Assembly: GCA_020186115.1 (NCBI GenBank)
Contig: WSYJ01000174.1
Coordinates: forward strand, 62,001 to 126,000
Direction of reading: 5' to 3'
Length of the DNA stretch: 64,000 nt
DNA from: Histomonas meleagridis
Lineage: Eukaryota > Parabasalia > Tritrichomonadida > Dientamoebidae
How positions within the stretch are numbered: the first letter of the stretch is position 1; each line of letters begins with the position of its first letter. A model generated the notes under the pieces. It was not told the DNA's origin and made no database searches. It was given only the letters and a program-made list of their open reading frames with translations. The translations under genes and the position numbers were made by a program. Of the stretch, positions 30,104 to 39,468 are shown one piece after another.

Positions 30104-31648
30104 TCATGTCACCGACAAACCCATTACTTGTAATATTCGTTCAGCGAAATCGACGAATTGTGTTTCTATTCCTTTGTGCATTCTAACCTTAACACTAATT
30201 TTATTTTCGGATATATATTCACCGATTACACTTCCGTAAAACGTTGCGTCGTTTGTCCGTACGTACATTGTAATTCGATTTGGATGAAACCATTGAAGTC
30301 CGCAGTCATCAGCTGCCTCTTGCACGCCGCACATTACATGCCAAATGGTACGTCCGCTAATTTCGATGTTTCGTTCGAGAATTATCGACGTGACATTTGT
30401 GGACTCATAGTCCCAACTTGGATGTGACGCAAATGAATTCGCATCAAATGACGCTGAATTAGTATTTGCGTTAGTTGGATGAAATGGCGTGGGTTCATGT
30501 TGTGTAGGGTTTATTATGAAGGAATTGGAGTCAAAATGTGCACTATGTTCATGTGACGTGGAAAATTCGTCCCATGGTAATTGATCAAGATCATAATTCG
30601 AGGTAAGCATGTGAACAAATACTTTGGCCATGGTGTTATCTGTGCTTTCGAGATCGGATTTAAGCTCATTGATGTTGGAAAAGCCGATTTGGGTTAACAC
30701 TGAAATTATATTTGGTGACAATTCTGACATATTAATCGCATTAGAAACGGACGTGAAGGGAATGGGTGAAGGAAGAATATAATTGGTTGGAAGATTTCGT
30801 CGGAAACAAGGATGTTGTTTAATTTCATTGATGGTAATTCTTTTAGCAGGATCAACTGTAAGCATCTTGTAAATAAGATCTTGGACATCAGGAGGGAATG
30901 GAGGCATAGTAAACTTGCCTCTTTTGACTTTTGCTAATACAATTTTGGTTGATGTATCATCAAATGGTAAATATCCCTATGTGTTAGTTTCGAAACAATC
31001 TTACTGGACAAAGCATCCAGTAAGGAAAAAACATACTGCAAGAAGAGCATATAAAATTACTCCAAGACTCCAAATGTCAGCTTTACGCCCATCGTACGGG
31101 GTGCCCTTAATAACCTCCGGAGCGGCGTAATGGGGTGACCCGCATGATGTTTCTGTGATGTTATGTTTAACCCATCGCGCGAATCCAAAATCTGCGACTT
31201 TAATTTGGTTGTTCGAATCAAGTAGAATGTTTTCTGGTTTAAGATCACGATGACATATCCCATGCCAATGAAGATACTCAATTGCTAAAACAATTTGTCG
31301 GAAAAAGTCCATGGCTAACTCAACAGAAAGCTTTTTCTTCCTGACTAGGAAATTAAACAATTCTCCATTTTGTGCATATTCCATTACAATGTATAAATGT
31401 CGTTGGCTTTCAAGAACATATATAAATTGTAAAATATTTGGATGCTGAACAGCTCTCATTAAAGCTATTTCTCTTTGTACTTTTATTTGTTGGCTTGGAT
31501 TTTGAGAGAAAATAGATTTTGAAATAATTTTAATAGCATAAATTTTCCCTGTGTCTTTATGCTTTGCAAGACGAACCTTTCCTGTTGTCCCCTCACCTAA
31601 AAGATCTGTTAAAATGTATGATCCAACAACTGTTGTTTTTTGTGCCAT
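30104..31648 (-). CDS. CAMK-like Ser/Thr kinase (SNF1/BRSK/MARK type), two exons
   Basis: Exon 1 is 31648-31037 and exon 2 is 30976-30104, joined in phase 0 across a 60-nt intron, giving 494 residues. The kinase domain starts at residue 9: LGEGTTGKVRLAKH (Gly loop), YAIKII (Lys), HRDLKPENILLD, DFGFARW, SPHYAAPEVI. Across the splice it continues GVILYALLA|GYLPFDDTS, which completes subdomain IX. AKVKRGKFTMPPFPPDVQDLIYKMLTVDPAKRIT follows, the SNF1/AMPK-type end. A UBA-like stretch (ISVLTQIGFSNINELKSDLES) and a KA1-like C-terminal domain (RITMYVRTNDATFYG...FVDFAERILQVMG) complete the MARK/BRSK/SNF1 layout. Without splicing the frame would end shortly after LLAVCFFLTGC. Confidence 0.93.
30977..31036 (-). 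other. Spliceosomal intron, 60 nt
   Basis: On the minus strand the intron begins GTATGT (31036-31031) and ends ACTAACACATAG (30988-30977). Both are the trichomonad consensus, with the branch site fused to the acceptor. Removal joins codons GCA and GGA in phase 0 and restores the conserved kinase segment LLAGYLPFDD. Its 60-nt size is at the short end of the main trichomonad intron class. Confidence 0.95.
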
Positions 31649-31712
31649 CGTTTGAAAATTTGCATCTATTAATTGAAAACAAAGTAAACCTCAGAATTCC
31701 TCAATCGGACAT

Positions 31713-31898
31713 GTTATTAATGAGCCAACAGCAGCAGCTATAGCGTATGGACACAAGCAACAGCTTACAGGAACACATCACATATTAACATATGATCTTG
31801 GTGGAGGTACATTTGTTGTATCTATTGTTCGAATTCAAAAAAATGAATATAAAGTCATTGCGAAAGGTGGTAATACACATTTAGGCGGACGTGATTAA
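31713..31898 (+). pseudogene. Hsp70 ATPase-domain fragment
   Basis: A 61-codon plus-strand stretch reads [13 protein letters not shown], then [15 protein letters not shown], then [11 protein letters not shown] and a stop. This is the Hsp70 segment from the [12 protein letters not shown] motif through DLGGGTFDVS to GDTHLGGEDFD, with D-to-V and E-to-R changes. No start and neither flank of the gene remains. It lies upstream of the kinase gene, divergent from it, so part of it probably now serves as promoter DNA. Confidence 0.85.
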
Positions 31899-32521
31899 AA
31901 ATGTAATAGAATCAATACAAAATATTGCCAAAACGATTCATAACGACCTGGATGTTGCTCATGAAATGGTACTTTAATTAACATTTGACGAATTTCAATG
32001 ATTTTCTTTTGATTTAAATCTTTAATAATGTTTAATTTTGTTGTGTGGGTATCTTTTTTCAAACTTTTTTCAAGAACTGATAATAAAACAGGTAAAACAT
32101 CATCGCCTTTTTTGAAAGCAGAAAATGGAAATGAATTAATATCATATGGTAGAATTTTAGCAACTGGAAGTTTAACAGTTGTTTTATCAAAATCAAGTAA
32201 TGTTTGAAATATTGGTTCTAAAATAGAAATAGGCAACAACGGAACAACATTCAAAAATTGACTTAAAACCCATGAATGTTCTTGAACATTATTGAAACAT
32301 TCATGAATTGCAGAAATTTCTTCCTCTGATGGATGCTTTCTAAGCTTTACTAATATATCATATTGTATTTGGGTTATGCCAAGAACAGAAATTAATACAG
32401 ATTTTGGCATTTTTGATAATTGTTCGCATGTAAAAGAGAATAATTCACTAGGAATAGAACCATTTAATTCCAAAATAGCTTGAAGAATATTAAAAAAGTT
32501 GTAGTGAATTTTATATTTGAA
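31895..32521 (-). pseudogene. Gene fragment without start codon, unknown helical protein
   Basis: An open frame of about 209 codons runs from a stop at 32522-32524 to a stop at 31895-31897, with no ATG before the conserved-looking body; the apparent start at 32473 is TTG. The sequence is helical (FNILQAILELNGSIPSELFSFTCEQLSKMPKSVLISVLG ... HPSEEEISAIHECF). Its 3' end abuts the Hsp70 fragment exactly, sharing the bases at 31895-31898. It looks like a piece of a larger gene truncated at both ends. No family recognised. A real gene with an unseen upstream exon is a less likely alternative. Confidence 0.45.
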
Positions 32522-32715
32522 CTAGAAAAAGTTCATATTAGAATCATGTTTTTAAGCTTAAACAGTGTTTCAACTTTAAGGAATGATGATTTAACAAAAT
32601 GAATCTAGTTTATGCTGTTTCTTCAAGTGGGTTTAGAGTAAATGGATGAGTAAAGTAAATTAAGAAAACTAAGGGTCGATAATATTTATAAAATCAAACA
32701 AATCCAAAAAATTAT

Positions 32716-33897
32716 TTACACATTATTTAATGCATCCAATGTTGCCTCCTCATCGAAATTATTTGCTTCATAAGCGTCCACGACGTCCACCGGATCGAAT
32801 CCGAGCGCAATCAATCTTGTGATTGCATTTCTTTGTTCCCTATCATATCTGCGAGATAATATTGTTTCAATAGCTGATTGTCCCGTATTAATATGTGTTG
32901 GGATCGAAACATTATTCCCACGTTGCTCAGAATAAACTCCAACCATTGTAAGAAATGGAATTATGTTATTCTCCATAGACTCGAACAACGCATGATCAAT
33001 GTTATTGATGCACCGCAATATAAAAGCTATGGACTGCGGCGGATTTTCCATTATGAACTCCCTCAATGCTCTGGATGAAGGATGTTCTTCATATGAATCA
33101 TTCCGTGATGCAAATAGCTCAGGTGGACGCGGATATGGCGCTTCGAGTGAGCGGCGGCGACGCTGACGCTGCTGTTGCTGACGCTGTTGTGGTCGCGCTG
33201 GAGAAGAACGCGGCGGATCGGGAAGAGGAGGAACATTACCCGAAGCAAGCATGTCAGCAGCGAGCTCGAGGTTGTTTTGGGAGGCAACAAGCGCGCGCTC
33301 GACAAGTGAAGGAGAAAAGCCAACGTCAATGAGCGTATTGAAGTTCTGCGCATAGAGTTCGGGATGAGGAACGGGAAAAGGAGGAGTAACGGACTGATTG
33401 GCTGTTGGTGCCTGTTCGTTTTGACCAGAATTTGATTGTGGCTGTTGATTTTGTGCGTCTTGAGGTTGTGGTGCTTGATTTGGATTTGCACTTTGTGCTT
33501 GATTTGTATTTGGAACTTGAGCTGCCTGATTTGATGGATGTTCTTGTGTTGTTTGGTTTGCACTTTGTTGATTTGGATTTTGTGGCGTTTGATTAGGATT
33601 TTGTGGATTTTGTGTTGTTTGGTTTGAACTTTGTTGACTTGGATTTGATGGCGTTTGATTAGAATTTTGTGGATTTTGCCGCGTTGCTTTAACAATGATG
33701 AAGTCATCTGGTTTATAATTTATATCATTTATTAGTTGGTTATCTTGAAGTATTTTTCCTGCATAGATAAGGCTTACCGTGTGTCCATCCAATTTGAAAC
33801 GAGAAATAATTTTTGGGATAATGTCTTTGACTGTTTTGGATGGATCAATATCTAAAACTACTTGCTTTCCAGATAAAGAACGAAAGCAAATAATCAT
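32716..33897 (-). CDS. RAD23: Rad23-like UBL-UBA shuttle factor
   Basis: The 393-residue protein has the complete Rad23 layout. A ubiquitin-like domain covers residues 1-72 (LSGKQVVLDIDPSKTVKDIIPKI...LIYAGKILQDNQLINDI). A Gln/Asn/Pro-rich repetitive linker (NPNQTPQNPNQQSxNQTTQ) follows, then UBA1 at about 187-222 (FNTLIDVGFSPSLVERALVASQNNLELAADML). An Arg/Gln-rich stretch leads to the XPC-binding domain at about 280-325 (SRALREFIMENPPQSIAFILRCI...), and UBA2 ends the protein (ITRLIALGFDPVDVVDAYEANNFDEEATLDALNN). Rad23 delivers ubiquitinated proteins to the proteasome and stabilises XPC/Rad4 in nucleotide excision repair. ATG 33897. Confidence 0.95.
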   Translation of the reverse strand: MIICFRSLSGKQVVLDIDPSKTVKDIIPKIISRFKLDGHTVSLIYAGKILQDNQLINDINYKPDDFIIVKATRQNPQNSNQTPSNPSQQSSNQTTQNPQNPNQTPQNPNQQSANQTTQEHPSNQAAQVPNTNQAQSANPNQAPQPQDAQNQQPQSNSGQNEQAPTANQSVTPPFPVPHPELYAQNFNTLIDVGFSPSLVERALVASQNNLELAADMLASGNVPPLPDPPRSSPARPQQRQQQQRQRRRRSLEAPYPRPPELFASRNDSYEEHPSSRALREFIMENPPQSIAFILRCINNIDHALFESMENNIIPFLTMVGVYSEQRGNNVSIPTHINTGQSAIETILSRRYDREQRNAITRLIALGFDPVDVVDAYEANNFDEEATLDALNNV

Positions 33898-34140
33898 TTT
33901 ATTTTTTTATAACTTTATGCAAAATTGCCAATAAGGAAAAGAAAAAGAAACAAAAACAAGATTTAATCACTTACATAATATTTAAAAATGAATCAAATTT
34001 GAAATTAACTATTAGAAATCTTAATATAATTTATTTGATTACAAAAATCTGATGAATTCATAATTTAATTATAATATTAAATTAACAACTTAAATCCGCA
34101 AAAAAACAATAAAATTTAAGAATATAATCCATAAAAATAT

Positions 34141-34527
34141 TTATTCAGCATTGAATTTAGCAACAGCTTTACCACCTTCAGAGACAGCGTGTTTAGCAAG
34201 GTCTCCTGGAAGAACGAGGCGAACAGCTGTTTGAATTTCACGAGAGCCGAGTGTGTTACGGTCATTCATATCAACGAGTCTAGCACCTTCTCTTGCAATC
34301 CGTTCGAAAATGTCAGTAACGAAGTTATTCATAACTAACATAGCTTTATTAGAAATTCCAATATCTGGATGAACTTGTTTAAGAACTTTAAAAATGTAAG
34401 ATGAAAAAGACTCGTTTCTTTTCTTATGACGTTGTTTCTTTTCTTTTTCATTTTCTGTTGGTGTTTCACCTTCAACAGCAGGTTTCTTTTCTGTTGGCGT
34501 TTTTGAAGCAGGTTTTTTGGTTGACAT
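34141..34527 (-). CDS. H2B: Histone H2B
   Basis: This 128-residue core histone matches H2B. It has a basic N-terminal tail with Lys/Pro/Thr, then [46 protein letters not shown], the [23 protein letters not shown] helix and a short tail. The HPDIGIS and [13 protein letters not shown] segments are diagnostic. The C-terminus (KAVAKFNAE) lacks the usual KYTSS end. It packs into nucleosomes with H2A. Upstream are paired palindromes and GTCATTTTA elements, and on the other side a decayed H2A gene in divergent orientation. ATG 34527 has an Inr-like TCATTTT about 10 nt upstream. Confidence 0.97.
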   Translation of the reverse strand: MSTKKPASKTPTEKKPAVEGETPTENEKEKKQRHKKRNESFSSYIFKVLKQVHPDIGISNKAMLVMNNFVTDIFERIAREGARLVDMNDRNTLGSREIQTAVRLVLPGDLAKHAVSEGGKAVAKFNAE

Positions 34528-34538
34528 TTAATAAAATG

Positions 34539-34773
34539 AACATTAAAATGTTGTTTAAAACAAAAAAAAAATTTGAAAGGCGACATTAAAATGTCATTTT
34601 AGGTAACAATTATTTAAATTCACAAATTTAAAAGGAAATAAAAGTCATTTTAATCCTATAATTTTTAAAATGATAAATTGAAATGAAAGTTCACAAAAAA
34701 GTTGACATTATAGACCTATTAAATTTAAAAGGATATTCAAAATATTTTACCGGGATTATTTAATGTCATTTTA
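34539..34773. promoter_or_regulatory. Histone-pair intergenic elements
   Basis: Two palindromes of the same design, AACATTAAAATGTT (34539-34552) and GACATTAAAATGTC (34582-34595), have 6-bp arms around AA and lie 43 bp apart. GTCATTTTA occurs three times, at 34593, 34644 and 34765. They fill the gap between H2B and the divergent H2A relic. They are probably shared histone promoter elements, with Inr-like TCATTTT embedded. Confidence 0.5.
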
Positions 34774-34865
34774 CACCTTATTTTTTTATATGAATGAAAT
34801 GAGGCATAATTTTAAATGATGATGTAATTTTATAATTTTTTTATATTCTGCTAAGAAAGGAGTTA

Positions 34866-35128
34866 AAAATACAGCCACAAAGACATCAATTGAAGGGGAA
34901 CGTTCACATCCAAAAACAAGATCAAGGACTTCAATTTCCAGTTGTTTATATTGTTTTCTTCGAGAATGTCGTTCTGTTGATTTGGGTTGAGCACCAGTAT
35001 TTATGACAGCGGTTCTTGAATATGTTACTGTAGAAGTATTCGAACTTGTAGGGAATGCAGCACGAGATAAGTATAAGACACGAATTTCACTACTTCATAT
35101 CATGCTTTCAATTTATTATGATGAGTAA
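34866..35128 (+). pseudogene. Degenerate histone H2A gene
   Basis: Plus-strand pieces of H2A lie in order. KTRS is followed, after a frameshift, by QGLQFPV (canonical KAGLQFPVGRI). After another shift comes VDLG[49 protein letters not shown] and TAA at 35126. The H2A core [34 protein letters not shown] is clearly recognisable. Two frameshifts and one internal stop destroy it. Together with H2B it formed a divergent H2A-H2B pair, the usual trichomonad arrangement. Confidence 0.9.
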
Positions 35129-35514
35129 TTAGCAACTTCTTGAATATTTAACTAATTTTTAGTCAGGTGTTTTTTCACATATTCACAAATTTCTTCATGT
35201 TCAAAGGAAGAAGAATGAAGAATATGTTTTTCTTTTTTCTATAATTAAAATTATTCTAAACATTTATTGCTATTTTTGATTTAAAAATTATTTCAATTTC
35301 CTGAGTTTGATATATATACTAATAGTTTCTTCTTTAATGTATGCTACTCAGATTATTTTTAGAAGATTTCCCAAAATCACCTCAAACAAGCTGAAACAGG
35401 TTGCATCACTCAAAAATCGGTTTCTGTTTTTAAACCAACATCATAAACCGTTTATATTGAACTCATTTTTAACGTCGCCTTCAATTTTTGAGGGTAACCC
35501 AAAAAAAAATTCAA
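35129..35514. other. Intergenic
   Basis: Upstream region of the G-alpha gene. A short frame at 35307-35549 overlaps its start and is a shadow. No other gene. Confidence 0.5.
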
Positions 35515-36627
35515 ATGGGCTGCAATACCTCAACCGCACGTGCTACTGAGCAAAGTAACAAACTACCAAGTTGTCCAAAGCCATCTGTGGTTAAAAATAC
35601 TCTAGTTGAACCAGTGTCGGAAAAAACAGATTTTATTTCAATCCTCTTTGATCAATTTGACAAATTTGATATTAAAATATTAACACTGGGCTCAGGTGAA
35701 TGCGGTAAATCCACCATTTGGCGTCAACTCAAGTTAGTATATGGAAATGGCTTTAGTACCGATGAAAAGAATGCAATGATAAGCGTGATAAAAATCAACT
35801 TGATTGCAGACTTCCAATTATTGGTTAAAACCATCAAATCAAATGGTGGTATAGCATCATATAATTTTTCTAACACTTTTGACATGATATTAGAACTTCA
35901 ATTAAATGAAGATGAACTCATCCCAGACGTAGCTCATGAAATGAAGCAACTTTGGGAAAACGTATCTGCTAAAGAAATTTATGAAGAATCTAACTCAATA
36001 GGTTTTGGAGATTATACATCTTATTTCTTTGACAAAGTTGAAACAATTGCTGATCCAAACTATACTCCAACAGATGAAGATCTTCTTAAGAGTCGTATTC
36101 GTACCACTGGTATCAGTTCTATTCAATTTCTCATCAATGATATCAAAACAGAACTTTTTGATGTTGGTGGTCAACTTAGCGAACGACCAAAATGGAAGCG
36201 CTGCTATCAAAATGTTAATTTTCTTCTCTTTGTTATTTCTCTTTCTGATTTTGATCAAAATATGTTTGAAGATGAATCAAATTCTCGAACCAAAGACTCA
36301 TTAAACTTATTTAGCTCCATTGCGAACTCTCAGATATTCATGGATACGCCCATTTTCCTTGTTATGAACAAAGTTGATTTGTTCAAACAAAAACTTAAAA
36401 ACCATCCAGAGGCGTTCAAAAGTGCTTACGACTTTGATGGCGAATGTGATAACGTTGATGTATGTCTTGAGTACGTTAAGAGGTCATACTTGAACATGTT
36501 GTCAAATGATAGAACAGAAAATGCTTTCGTAATGCCAATACCAACTTGCGCTATGGAGGCGGAAAGCATTCGTTCACTTTTCCAGCAAATAGGGAAAAAG
36601 ATTATTGAGACAAAAGGAAATGAGTAA
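35515..36627 (+). CDS. Heterotrimeric G-protein alpha subunit
   Basis: 370 residues from ATG 35515; the longer frame begins with TTG. The N-terminus MGCNTST gives Gly2 for myristoylation and Cys3 for palmitoylation. Guanine-nucleotide motifs are complete: LGSGECGKSTIWRQ (P-loop, about 58-71), SRIRTTGI with the catalytic Arg and switch I Thr (about 192), DVGGQ with the catalytic Gln (about 215), MNKVD (about 284) and TCAM in place of TCAT near the end. The helical domain sits between P-loop and switch I. The residue after DVGGQ is Leu where Arg is almost invariant (DVGGQRSER), a notable change in switch II. It acts at the plasma membrane downstream of an unknown receptor. Confidence 0.96.
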   Translation: MGCNTSTARATEQSNKLPSCPKPSVVKNTLVEPVSEKTDFISILFDQFDKFDIKILTLGSGECGKSTIWRQLKLVYGNGFSTDEKNAMISVIKINLIADFQLLVKTIKSNGGIASYNFSNTFDMILELQLNEDELIPDVAHEMKQLWENVSAKEIYEESNSIGFGDYTSYFFDKVETIADPNYTPTDEDLLKSRIRTTGISSIQFLINDIKTELFDVGGQLSERPKWKRCYQNVNFLLFVISLSDFDQNMFEDESNSRTKDSLNLFSSIANSQIFMDTPIFLVMNKVDLFKQKLKNHPEAFKSAYDFDGECDNVDVCLEYVKRSYLNMLSNDRTENAFVMPIPTCAMEAESIRSLFQQIGKKIIETKGNE

Positions 36628-37555
36628 AGGTTTTCTTTGGATTTAAAAAAAAAATAAATTTGAAATTTTGTAAATTTTCATTAATGTGTAAAGATATTGT
36701 ATTCACATTATGTTTTCTTATTTTATTGTTGAAAGTTTGTAATGAAATGTTTTGTTTTGATTTTTTGTGGAGAAATCACTAAAGTATATTATATTATATT
36801 TAACATGCAGCAAAAATCATAAATTTTTTTATCATGAAACCAATCTATTCTTTATGTTAATAGATATAAATGTGTAATAGGCTTTTATACCAGTTAATTT
36901 TTTAAATAATAGAAAGTGATATTAAAAAAAATGCAAAATAAAATTATTTTCGATGATCAATATCATGTTTTTATCAGGAAATACAAATGTTTAGCAATAA
37001 AACATTTAAATGTCTTTAATTATATCAAAAAATATTGCCTTCTAAAAGCTACAAAATAACAATAATTTGTTCATTATTTTGAATAGATAATATGTAACTA
37101 TTCCTCATTTTTTGAAAATCATTATATTAAATGCTTCAATATTTTTAGTTAACATAACTTACAATAAAAGAAAACATAAAAAAAATTTAGGGTATGAATT
37201 AGGTGTAATAATTAAAATACTTAGTGAGAAGGTTTGTTGTCTTTCTGTATGACAAGAATGCGCTTCGGCCAGTCGATGCCCAATTACGAAAATATCTAAT
37301 AACGACTCAGTGCGAACCCAGTATTAAAAAAAAAATCGATTTTTTCTTTCTTGGTTTGTTTTCAATAAGTATTTGGTCATTATTGTAAGGAAATGTAAAA
37401 TATAAAGCAGTCATGATTTCAATGACGATACATGTAAAAAATAAATTATAGAAATGAAAACTGTAATTTCTTTTCAAAAAGTGGAAATCAACTTTTTCGT
37501 AGCAACTTTTTGATAACAAACACACATCTAATTAAACGGTTTCTTTTTTTATTGA
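36628..37555. other. Intergenic, with a GC-richer protein-like island
   Basis: Mostly AT-rich. At about 37219-37320 the composition rises and one plus-strand frame reads RFVVFLYDKNALRPVDAQLRKYLITTQCEPS with no start or continuation. That looks like a piece of an old coding sequence, possibly from a mobile element. Otherwise nothing is seen. Confidence 0.4.
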
Positions 37556-38602
37556 ATGGAAGAACAGGCGCCTGTAATAAAATATTCGTTTCCTGATTCT
37601 ACCACATATATAGATCCATTCAAACCAAGGCGTTTCAGTAATTATAAGGTAACAAATTCAGTTTCTATATTCCCACCAGTTAAGCATCATTCAAAAAGAA
37701 GTCCTCCATATGTTCAACATATACTCCGTGCGTCATCACAAATATCAGCCATAAAATTTTTCCCAGTTAATGATGCTTTTGTACTTGGAACTTTTAATTC
37801 AATTTTTATACTATCCCCACCCCAAGTTGAAATATCGATAGACTTCCCAAAAGAATATCCTTCACTCATAGAATGCATTGATGTGCATCCTTCCGAAGTA
37901 TTTATTGCCTGTGATGGTTCAGCTAATCTTGTTAACATTATTTCATTACCAAGTGGGGAAATCGTAGCATCTTTAAATAGACACACACAACATGTTTCAT
38001 CTTTATTCTTTGCACCTACATTTAACAAGATAATATCTACATCTTTTGATGGATCACTAATTATCTCAGATTTTGTTAAGCAAGAAGTTTGCTATAAATA
38101 TGAAAAATATTTAAACACTAGGCCAATTTCTACTGCCGCTATTCGAGACGATGAATCGGTCATTATTGTTGGATTTGATGATGGAATCATCGGAATTTTT
38201 GACGACCGTGAAGAGAACGGTATGATCCAGCTGAATGCCCACCACAGCTGGATCAACTCTATTGGCATTTCGAGCAAAAAGTCGGATAATGCGTGTTATT
38301 TTGCATCATGTTCAACCAATAAAGATTTGAAAGTTTGGGACATACGGAACTTGGAAGAGCCGATAATTGATGAACAGAGCTCACAAGATTGCAATTTTTG
38401 TAAAATAATGTTTGCTGATGACCAATCATTATTTGCAATGGCAGTCAATGGAACTATTTCACGTTGGAACTATGCTGAAAAGTCCTTAGTAAGCATGTAC
38501 GACCTCCAAATAAAATCAGTTTCAAAGTGCGATTTGCAAAAAAATTACCGTAGAATTAACTTTTCGGGCGATACCAAAATTTTGTCTTCATTGTATTATT
38601 GA
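37556..38602 (+). CDS. WD40-repeat beta-propeller protein
   Basis: A 348-residue protein with about six WD40-type blades. Examples are ISAIKFFPVNDAFVLGTFNSIFIL, IECIDVHPSEVFIACDGSANLVNIISL, HVSSLFFAPTFNKIISTSFDGSLIISDF, STAAIRDDESVIIVGFDDGIIGIFDD and CYFASCSTNKDLKVWDIRN. The last, ending VWDIR, is the clearest repeat. The first 50 residues are Pro-rich and probably extended (DPFKPRRFSNY). No further domain allows a specific name; peroxin-7 and dynein-intermediate-chain-like propellers look similar. ATG 37556 directly follows TTTTTTTATTGA. Confidence 0.82.
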   Translation: MEEQAPVIKYSFPDSTTYIDPFKPRRFSNYKVTNSVSIFPPVKHHSKRSPPYVQHILRASSQISAIKFFPVNDAFVLGTFNSIFILSPPQVEISIDFPKEYPSLIECIDVHPSEVFIACDGSANLVNIISLPSGEIVASLNRHTQHVSSLFFAPTFNKIISTSFDGSLIISDFVKQEVCYKYEKYLNTRPISTAAIRDDESVIIVGFDDGIIGIFDDREENGMIQLNAHHSWINSIGISSKKSDNACYFASCSTNKDLKVWDIRNLEEPIIDEQSSQDCNFCKIMFADDQSLFAMAVNGTISRWNYAEKSLVSMYDLQIKSVSKCDLQKNYRRINFSGDTKILSSLYY

Positions 38603-39468
38603 TTTTGTGTAAATACACTTTATGATTATATATATTTTTAAAAAAATGCATTGCTAATTTAAATGTTTCGACAACCTGCGCAGCATGTGTTACATGGGGT
38701 GTTTGAGTTAGAAAATGTCATAACAATGAGCAGCATTAAAATGATTTACTCATCATTTTTGAAAAAAAAAAAAAATCGCAACAAATTATGTATATTTTTT
38801 TCCTAATTTTCTATATACATTTCACTATTATTACAAAACGTATTAAAATCTTTATTCTATACATTATGCATTATGCCTTATGAAAAAAGTATTGGAGACA
38901 TTCCTCTTGTCAAACTATTTCAACTAACATTCCAATTTCGGTATTGTAAATTTTACCTTAAAAGTGTCTATTTTTTTGCTGATGGAAACAAATTTTCGAT
39001 CAGGAAAAATGATTCTAAATCACTTACCAGTGAAATTAATTATTGCTTAACATTTCCATATATTTAATATTTTCAATTTATTAGTTTTGCTTTAATAAGT
39101 AGAAAGACAGATTTCTTCTCGAAGTCATATATGGCAGAATTGTCTAGAATATCAATTAAATAAGATTCAAATAATTAATATTTAAAACCATTTTGTTTTC
39201 AATTTATTCATCATATTAAATCATTATATTTGCTAATCAAAACCACATAAAGAAAATGTTATATCATATTATAACAGGCAATCGTATTTTTCAATGCAAT
39301 TACACATTATTATTGTAAAAAAATAATTTATATCGTTGATTTATTATATCTTTTCATTAATTCAGTTCCATCTTCTTTACGATTTATTTTATCGAGCAAT
39401 TCAATTCATTTGAATCAAATTGAATTAATAATCAGTTTGTATCATTTCCTAAAAAGTGTCATTTCGAA
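38603..39468. other. Intergenic
   Basis: AT-rich; a 64-codon frame at 38873-39067 has no recognisable features. The last 30 bases contain two Inr matches described with the next gene. Confidence 0.5.
39442..39465 (+). promoter_or_regulatory. Two initiator (Inr) elements, TCATTTC
   Basis: TCATTTC at 39442-39448 and again at 39459-39465 fits the trichomonad initiator TCAYTWY. Transcription from the second would begin at A39461, giving an 8-nt leader before ATG 39469, which is normal for trichomonads. Confidence 0.55.

Noticed and set aside
38873-39067. 64-codon plus-strand frame
   Set aside because: No motif or conservation clue; AT-rich intergenic chance frame.
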